Assembly (NCBI GenBank): GCA_964019135.1
Contig: OZ025261.1
Location: 35,578,820-35,642,819 of the forward strand
Source of the DNA: Arenicola marina
Taxonomy: Eukaryota; Annelida; Polychaeta; Arenicolidae
Length of the DNA: 64,000 nt
Direction: 5' to 3'
Shown here: piece after piece, positions 59,301-64,000 of the stretch
Layout: every line of letters starts with the position of its first letter
How positions within the stretch are numbered: position 1 is the first letter of the stretch
Made by a program: the position numbers and the translations under genes
Notes under the pieces: model-generated
Seen by the model: the letters and a program-made list of their open reading frames with translations, nothing else
Database searches by the model: none
What the model was told of the DNA's origin: nothing

Positions 59301-62080
59301 AGGCAGGGATGGGTGGGGTGGTAGCTGGGCATGATCGCCGGCGGCACTGGTAAGGCAGGGATGGGTGAGGTGGTAGCTGGGCATGATCGCCGGCGGCACT
59401 GGTAAGGCAGGGATGGGTGAGGTGGTAGCTGGGCATGATCGCCGGCGGCACTGGTAAGGCAGGGATGGGTGGAGGGTGGTAGCTGGGCATGATCGCCGGC
59501 GGCACTGGTAAGGCAGGGATGGGTGGGGTGGTAGCTGGGCATGATCGCCGGCGGCACTGGTAAGGCAGGGATGGGTGGGGTGGTAGCTGGGCATGATCGC
59601 CGGCGGCACTGGTAAGGCAGGGATGGGTGGGGTGGTAGCTGGGCATGATCGCCGGCGGCACTGGTAAGGCAGGGATGGGTGGGGTGGTAGCTGGGCATGA
59701 TCGCCGGCGGCACTGGTAAGGCAGGGATGGGTGGGGTGGTAGCTGGGCATGATCGCCGGCGGCACTGGTAAGGCAGGGATGGGTGAGGTGGTAGCTGGGC
59801 ATGATCGCCGGCGGCACTGGTAAGGCAGGGATGGGTGGGGTGGTAGCTGGGCATGATCGCCGGCGGCACTGGTAAGGCAGGGATGGGTGGGGTGGTAGCT
59901 GGGCATGATCGCCGGCGGCACTGGTAAGGCAGGGATGGGTGGGGTGGTAGCTGGGCATGATCGCCGGCGGCACTGGTAAGGCAGGGATGGGTGGGGTGGT
60001 AGCTGGGCATGATCGCCGGCGGCACTGGTAAGGCAGGGATGGGTGGGGTGGTAGCTGGGCATGATCGCCGGCGGCACTGGTAAGGCAGGGATGGGTGGGG
60101 TGGTAGCTGGGCATGATCGCCGGCGGCACTGGTAAGGCAGGGATGGGTGGGGTGGTAGCTGGGCATGATCGCCGGCGGCACTGGTAAGGCAGGGATGGGT
60201 GGGGTGGTAGCTGGGCATGATCGCCGGCGGCACTGGTAAGGCAGGGATGGGTGGGGTGGTAGCTGGGCATGATCGCCGGCGGCACTGGTAAGGCAGGGAT
60301 GGGTGGGGTGGTAGCTGGGCATGATCGCCGGGCGGCACTGGTAAGGCAGGGATGGGTGGGGTGGTAGCTGGGCATGATCGCCGGCGGCACTGGTAAGGCA
60401 GGGATGGGTGGGGTGGTAGCTGGGCATGATCGCCGGCGGCACTGGTAAGGCAGGGATGGGTGGGGTGGTAGCTGGGCATGATCGCCGGCGGCACTGGTAA
60501 GGCAGGGATGGGTGGGGTGGTAGCTGGGCATGATCGCCGGCGGCACTGGTAAGGCAGGGATGGGTGGGGTGGTAGCTGGGCATGATCGCCGGCGGGCACT
60601 GGTAAGGCAGGGATGGGTGGGGTGGTAGCTGGGCATGATCGCCGGCGGCACTGGTAAGGCAGGGATGGGTGGAGGTGGGTAGCTGGGCATGATCGCCGGC
60701 GGCACTGGTAAGGCAGGGATGGGTGGGGTGGTAGCTGGCATGATCGCCGGCGGGCACTGGTAAGGCAGGGATGGGTGGGGTGGTAGCTGGGCATGATCGC
60801 CGGCGGCACTGGTAAGGCAGGGATGGGTGGGGTGGTAGCTGGGCATGATCGCCGGCGGCACTGGTAAGGCAGGGATGGGTGGGGTGGTAGCTGGGCATGA
60901 TCGCCGGCGGCACTGGTAAGGCAGGGATGGGTGGGGTGGTAGCTGGGCATGATCGCCGGCGGCACTGGTAAGGCAGGGATGGGTGGGGTGGTAGCTGGGC
61001 ATGATCGCCGGCGGCACTGGTAACGGCCAGGGATGGGTGAGGTGGTAGCTGGGCATGATCGCCGGCGGCACTGGTAAGGCAGGGATGGGTGAGGGTGGTA
61101 GCTGGGCATGATCGCCGGCGGCACTGGTAAGGCAGGGATGGGTGAGGTGGTAGCTGGGCATGATCGCCGGCGGCACTGGTAAGGCAGGGATGGGTGGGGT
61201 GGTAGCTGGGCATGATCGCCGGCGGCACTGNNNNNNNNNNNNNNNNNNNNNNNNNNNNNNNNNNNNNNNNNNNNNNNNNNNNNNNNNNNNNNNNNNNNNN
61301 NNNNNNNNNNNNNNNNNNNNNNNNNNNNNNNNNNNNNNNNNNNNNNNNNNNNNNNNNNNNNNNNNNNNNNNNNNNNNNNNNNNNNNNNNNNNNNNNNNNN
61401 NNNNNNNNNNNNNNNNNNNNNNNNNNNNNNGGTGGGGTGGTAGCTTGCCATTATAGCCGTGGCCGTGTATGGATATGTCGCCTCTCGCCACCCTAACACA
61501 AATGGATTTCTCTTCATCCATGTTACCACATGGACGTTCCCTCACCCCCTGTTGCCACGTTCCCTCCCCTAATACCCCCTGTTGCCAGGTTCCCTCTATT
61601 TACCCCCTGTTGCCACGTTCCCTCCCCTAATAACTCCTGTTGCCACGTTCCCTCCCGTCACCCCCTGTTGCCACGTTCCCTCCCGTCACCCCCTGTTGCC
61701 ACGTTCCCTCCCCTAATACCCCCTGTTGCCACGTTCCCTCCCCTAATACCCCTGTCGCTACGTTCCGTCTATTCACCCCCTGTGGCTACGTTCCCTCCAC
61801 TCACCCCCTGTTGCCACGTCTCCCCTCTGTTACCACGTTCCCCTACCCCCCGTTGCCACGTCTCCCCTCTGTTGTCATGTTCCCCTTACCGCCCATTGCC
61901 ACGTCTCCCTCATACTGTTGCCACGACCCCCGCACTTTATTGCCTACCCCCCCCCCTGTTGCCACGGTAACATACGGACGGCGTTCGGCTGCAGGAATCA
62001 CGCCGATGCTGCAGCTGGTGCGCCAGGCTCTGAAGGATCCAGAAGACAAGACCGAGATGTGGCTTCTCTTCGCCAACCAG
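47231..62080 (+). CDS. CYB5R3-like: NADH-cytochrome b5 reductase (CYB5R2/CYB5R3-like), six internal exons, 5' and 3' ends missing
   Basis: The product is a membrane-anchored FAD flavoprotein that passes electrons from NADH to cytochrome b5, serving fatty-acid desaturation, sterol synthesis and methaemoglobin reduction. Exons: 47231-47377, 48568-48640, 49996-50102, 54041-54170, 54638-54721 and 61995-62080. All have AG/GT borders and compatible phases (0,1,0,1,1,0), giving about 209 codons. The first exon encodes a hydrophobic anchor ([19 protein letters not shown]) and YPLKLVDKE. Next come [28 protein letters not shown], the FAD motif [48 protein letters not shown], and the NADH motif [14 protein letters not shown], ending in LLFANQ. 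The order and wording match human CYB5R3 almost block for block (recalled, not aligned). Family members are about 300 residues, so roughly 90 C-terminal residues lie beyond the window. An initiating exon upstream was not found. Every intron except intron 4 carries a large minisatellite. Confidence 0.95.
47353..47995 (+). repeat. CYB5R intron 1 minisatellite, about 77 bp unit spanning the 5' splice junction
   Basis: The unit contains the last 25 nt of the exon plus the donor and about 50 nt of intron. The exon copy is followed by seven full copies and one degenerate final copy (tacaaggaggtattt). Each full copy repeats AAGGAG|GTGAGG unchanged. The array copies read GGTCGACAAG where the exon reads GGTTGACAAG, a silent Val change, and carry a 2 nt insertion before AAGCTGG. 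The rest of intron 1 (48000-48567) holds no repeat or gene I recognise. Confidence 0.93.
48568..48640 (+). CDS. CYB5R exon: HDTRRFRF / [14 protein letters not shown]
   Basis: This 73 nt exon has the acceptor ccactgccag and the donor CTGTAG|GTAAGT, leaving phase 1. The peptide [19 protein letters not shown] is diagnostic for CYB5R1/2/3. Its last 37 nt (48604-48640) are the exonic part of the about 95 bp repeat unit in the next intron. Confidence 0.95.
48604..49490 (+). repeat. CYB5R intron 2 minisatellite, about 95 bp unit spanning the 5' splice junction
   Basis: The unit comprises 37 exonic nt (from CTGCCCTCCCCTG to the exon end), the donor GTAAGT and about 50 nt of intron with a C-run of variable length. 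The authentic exon end is followed by eight further copies of the GTAAGT junction. The nearest copy keeps the exon's CTGTAG, whereas later copies read CTGTCG, a silent Val change. The array decays at a degenerate last copy near 49480; 49500-49995 is ordinary intron. Confidence 0.93.
49996..50102 (+). CDS. CYB5R exon: FAD-binding RPYTP motif
   Basis: This 107 nt exon has the acceptor cgtgacgcag and the donor GTCAAG|GTAACG, ending in phase 0. It encodes QHIYLSCKV, then [16 protein letters not shown] and VDLVVK. RxYT is the isoalloxazine-contact motif of the ferredoxin-reductase fold. This donor is not copied into the arrays that fill the following intron. Confidence 0.95.
50285..52240 (+). repeat. 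CYB5R intron 3 minisatellite A, 69 bp unit, about 28 copies
   Basis: The unit contains cgtcatcacgctctggcgg, tctacggtcctgc, ggccggtctcccgtgg and cctccgactgtacatcg. Alternating variants (gcggtggcc with tgtacatcg; gccatggcc with ctctacattg) suggest a 138 bp dimer as the amplified unit over part of the array. Because 69 is divisible by three, stop-free frames run through the whole array; they are artefacts. No splice donor is present in the unit. Confidence 0.92.
52296..54003 (+). repeat. CYB5R intron 3 minisatellite B, 73 bp unit, about 23 copies
   Basis: The unit contains agcgacacctccgtgatata, acagtggcaatgatctgcc, tcgagcagtgcggtg and taagctctcaaacagtg. The array directly follows array A and stops about 40 bp before the polypyrimidine tract of the next exon. 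It has no exon-derived sequence and is unrelated in sequence to array A. Confidence 0.92.
54041..54170 (+). CDS. CYB5R exon: [11 protein letters not shown]-pyrophosphate segment
   Basis: This 130 nt exon has a strong polypyrimidine tract and acceptor (ctctttcacag) and the donor GGCCAGG|GTCAGT, ending in phase 1. It encodes [20 protein letters not shown] and [20 protein letters not shown] is the FAD pyrophosphate-binding stretch of the family. Confidence 0.95.
54172..54637 (+). other. CYB5R intron 4, AT-rich, no minisatellite
   Basis: This 467 bp intron is rich in irregular aataata / ataataat simple sequence (54200-54480). It is the only complete intron of the gene in this window without a tandem array, and it is also by far the shortest. 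Confidence 0.8.
54638..54721 (+). CDS. CYB5R exon: FAIRPDKK to GMIAGGTG
   Basis: This 84 nt exon has the acceptor acattttttag and the donor GGCACTG|GTAAGG, ending in phase 1. It encodes [15 protein letters not shown] and [10 protein letters not shown], the first half of the NADH-binding GGTGITP loop. The last 27 nt (54695-54721) form the exonic part of the 52 bp repeat that is copied about 125 times downstream. Confidence 0.95.
54695..61445 (+). repeat. CYB5R intron 5 minisatellite, 52 bp unit spanning the 5' splice junction, about 125 copies
   Basis: The unit comprises 27 exonic nt (AGCTGGGCATGATCGCC to GGCACTG) followed by 25 intronic nt (GTAAGGCAGGGATGGGTGG, then ggtggt). It runs almost uninterrupted for 6.5 kb, with a few 1-3 bp indels and single-base variants clustered between 57 and 61 kb. 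The exon has GCCGGGGGC where nearly all copies have GCCGGCGGC (silent Gly). Exon-type copies occur only near the exon (about 55180, 55390, 55490). Since 52 is not a multiple of three, all three minus-strand frames stay open for about 2200 codons. The array is interrupted by an assembly gap. Confidence 0.95.
61231..61430. other. Assembly gap of 200 N inside the intron 5 array
   Basis: Exactly 200 N interrupt the 52 bp array, and array sequence resumes for only about 20 bp afterwards (ggtggggtggtagct). A round-number gap within a near-identical tandem repeat implies the real array length is unknown and probably greater. Confidence 0.97.
61535..61965 (+). repeat. CYB5R intron 5 distal C/T-rich degenerate array
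   Basis: Degenerate units of about 20-32 bp are built on ccccctgttgccacgttccc, with taatacccc or gtcacccc spacers. The array lies between the 52 bp minisatellite and the acceptor of the ITPMLQ exon, and may extend the polypyrimidine tract used for 3' splice-site choice. Confidence 0.85.
61995..62080 (+). CDS. CYB5R exon: ITPMLQ NADH-binding segment
   Basis: This 86 nt exon has the acceptor ttcggctgcag and the donor AACCAG|GTCAGT, ending in phase 0. It encodes [20 protein letters not shown] then MWLLFANQ, completing the GGTGITP loop begun in the previous exon 7.3 kb upstream. The remaining C-terminal exons are outside the window. Confidence 0.95.
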
Positions 62081-64000
62081 GTCAGTGCCGGGACTCTCTA
62101 AATCAGTGCTGGGGCAGGGACTCTCTAGGTCAGTGCCGGGTCAGGGACTCTGTAGGTCAGTGCCGGGTCAGGGACTCTGTAGGTCAGTGCCGGGACAGGA
62201 GCTCTGTAGGTCAGTGCCGGGACAGGGAGTCTGTAGGTCAGTGCCGGGACAGGGAGTCTGTAGGTCAGTGCCGGGTCAGGGACTCTGTAGGTCAGTGCCG
62301 GGACAGGGACTCTGTAGGTCAGTGCCGGGACAGGGACTCTGTAGGTCAGTGCCGGGACAGGGACTCTGTAGGTCAGTGCCGGGACAGGGACTCTGTAGGT
62401 CAGTGCCGGGACAGAGACTCTGTAGGTCAGTGCCGGGACAGGGACTCTGTAGGTCAGTGCCGGGACAGGGACTCTGTAGGTCAGTGCCGGGACAGGGACT
62501 CTCTAGGTCAGTGCCGGGTCAGGGACTCTGTAGGTCAGTGCCGGGACAGGGACTCTGTAGGTCAGTGCCGGGACAGGGACTCTGTAGGTCAGTGCCGGGA
62601 CAGGGACTCTGTAGGTCAGTGCCGGGACAGAGACTCTGTAGGTCAGTGCCGGGACAGGGACTCTGTAGGTCAGTGCCGGGACAGGGACTCTGTAGGTCAG
62701 TGCCGGGACAGGGACTCTGTAGGTCAGTGCCGGGACAGGGACTCTGTAGGTCAGTGCCGGGTCAGGGACTCTGCAGGTCAGTGCCGGGACAGGGACTCTG
62801 TAGGTCAGTGCCGGGTCAGGGACTCTGTAGGTCAGTGCCGGGTCAGGGACTCTGTAGGTCAGTGCCGGGTCAGGGACTCTGTAGGTCAGTGCCGGGTCAG
62901 GGACTCTGTAGGTCAGTGCCGGGACAGGGAGTCTGTAGGTCAGTGTCGGGTCAGGGACTCTGTAGGTCAGTGCCGGGTCAGGGACTCTGTAGGTCAGTGC
63001 CGGGACAGGGACTCTGTAGGTCAGTGCCGGGTCAGGGACTCTGTAGGTCAGTGCCGGGTCAGAGACTCTGTAGGTCAGTGCCGGGACAGGGACTCTGTAG
63101 GTCAGTGCCGGGACAGGGACTCAGTAGGTCAGTGCCGGGACAGGGACTCTGTAGGTCAGTGCCGGGACAGGGACTCTGTAGGTCAGTGCCGGGTCAGGGA
63201 CTCTGTAGGTCAGTGCCGGGTCAGAGACTCTGTAGGTCAGTGCCGGGACAGGGACTCTGTAGGTCAGTGCCGGGACAGGGACTCTGTAGGTCAGTGCCGG
63301 GACAGGGACTCTGTAGGTCAGTGCCGGGACAGGGACTCTGTAGGTCAGTGCCGGGACAGGGACTCTGTAGGTCAGTGCCGGGACAGGGACTCTGTAGGTC
63401 AGTGCCGGGACAGGGACTCTGTAGGTCAGTGCCGGGACAGGGAGTCTGTAGGTCAGTGCCGGGACAGGGACTCTGTAGGTCAGTGCCGGGTCAGGGACTC
63501 TGTAGGTCAGTGCCGGGACTCTCTAAATCAGTGCTGGGGCAGGAACTCTGTAGGTCAGTGCCGGGACAGAGACTCTGTAGGTCAGTGCCGGGACAGGGAC
63601 TCTGTAGGTCAGTGCCGGGTCAGGGACTCTGTAGGTCAGTGCTGGGGCAGGGACTCTCTAGGTCAGTGCCGGGTCAGGGACTCTGTAGGTCAGTGCCGGG
63701 TCAGGGACTCTGTAGGTCTGTGCCGGGTCAGGGACTCTGTAGGTCAGTGCCGGGTCAGGGACTCTGTAGGTCAGTGCCGGGACAGGGAGTCTGTAGGTCA
63801 GTGTCGGGTCAGGGACTCTGTAGGTCAGTGCCGGGACAGGGACGCTGTAGGTCAGTGCCGGGTCAGGGACTCTGTAGGTCAGTGCCGGGACAGGGACTCT
63901 GTAGGTCAGTGCCGGGACAGGGACTCTGTAGGTCAGTGCCGGGTCAGGGACTCTGTAGGTCAGTGCCGGGACAGGGACTCTGTAGGTCAGTGCCGGGACA
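62081..64000 (+). repeat. CYB5R intron 6 minisatellite, 27 bp unit starting at the donor, about 71 copies to window end
   Basis: The unit is GTCAGTGCCGGGACAGG followed by GACTCTGTAG. The array starts at the first intronic base: the exon ends AACCAG and the intron opens GTCAGTGCCGGGAC. Every unit therefore re-creates a junction of the form TAG|GTCAGTG. Two main variants alternate (gggacaggg and gggtcaggg), and blocks of them recur. Read on from the exon in phase 0, every unit ends in an in-frame TAG, so use of a distal donor would truncate the protein. The array runs off the window. Confidence 0.94.

Noticed and set aside
54599-61545. Three minus-strand frames of about 2200-2300 codons (repeating [16 protein letters not shown]-type peptides)
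   Set aside because: They are the antisense of the 52 bp intronic array. The unit has no minus-strand stop and 52 is not a multiple of three, so all three frames stay open. No gene-like content lies outside the repeat.

Overview
This looks like a window of animal nuclear DNA, most likely from a cephalochordate (amphioxus). Genes are split by GT-AG introns. One gene encodes an unmistakable NADH-cytochrome b5 reductase close to the vertebrate CYB5R2/CYB5R3 proteins, and another resembles the FYN-binding protein family. A catalytic-only phytochelatin synthase gene and many small terminal-inverted-repeat DNA elements are also present. Introns are packed with minisatellites that start exactly at 5' splice sites, a habit I recall (unverified) being described for amphioxus. 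The species call is an inference.

Layout. 1-11.4 kb: no gene seen; two inverted-repeat DNA elements and a 4.4 kb minisatellite of about 28-31 bp units (3.35-7.73 kb). 11.5-13 kb: a single-exon FYB-like adaptor gene (+) with a plausible CRE/TATA promoter. 13-16.7 kb: non-coding, with a pair of CRE sites, a Tigger-like fragment and a 29 bp array. 16.8-18.1 kb: a complete two-exon gene (-) for a 289-residue protein of unknown function. 18.3-18.7 kb: a hAT-type MITE and a tRNA-like SINE head. 21.0-25.2 kb: a complete two-exon gene (+) for a 1307-residue coiled-coil protein with microtubule-associated-protein features. 26.3-27.0 kb: the phytochelatin synthase catalytic domain (-). 27.2-47 kb: about 20 kb without a gene I can defend, holding an LTR-like promoter-bearing repeat, two large fold-back elements, a perfect 56 bp palindrome, a pair of TTAA-flanked MITEs in opposite orientation, other TIR elements and short arrays.

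47.2 kb to the end: six exons of the CYB5R gene (+), about 209 codons from membrane anchor to NADH-binding motif, spread over 15 kb because all but one intron is filled with tandem repeats. In introns 1, 2 and 5 the repeat unit contains the last 25-37 nt of the preceding exon plus the 5' splice site, so the true donor is followed by 8 to more than 120 near-identical decoy donors. In intron 6 the 27 bp unit carries the donor alone. Intron 3 holds two unrelated arrays (69 and 73 bp units). A 200 N assembly gap lies inside the intron 5 array. The first exon and the last exons (about 90 residues) are not identified here.

The genes show no evident joint pathway. The main point of interest is the donor-spanning minisatellite system of the CYB5R gene; the second is the stand-alone, PCS-like enzyme with an intact Cys-His-Asp triad.
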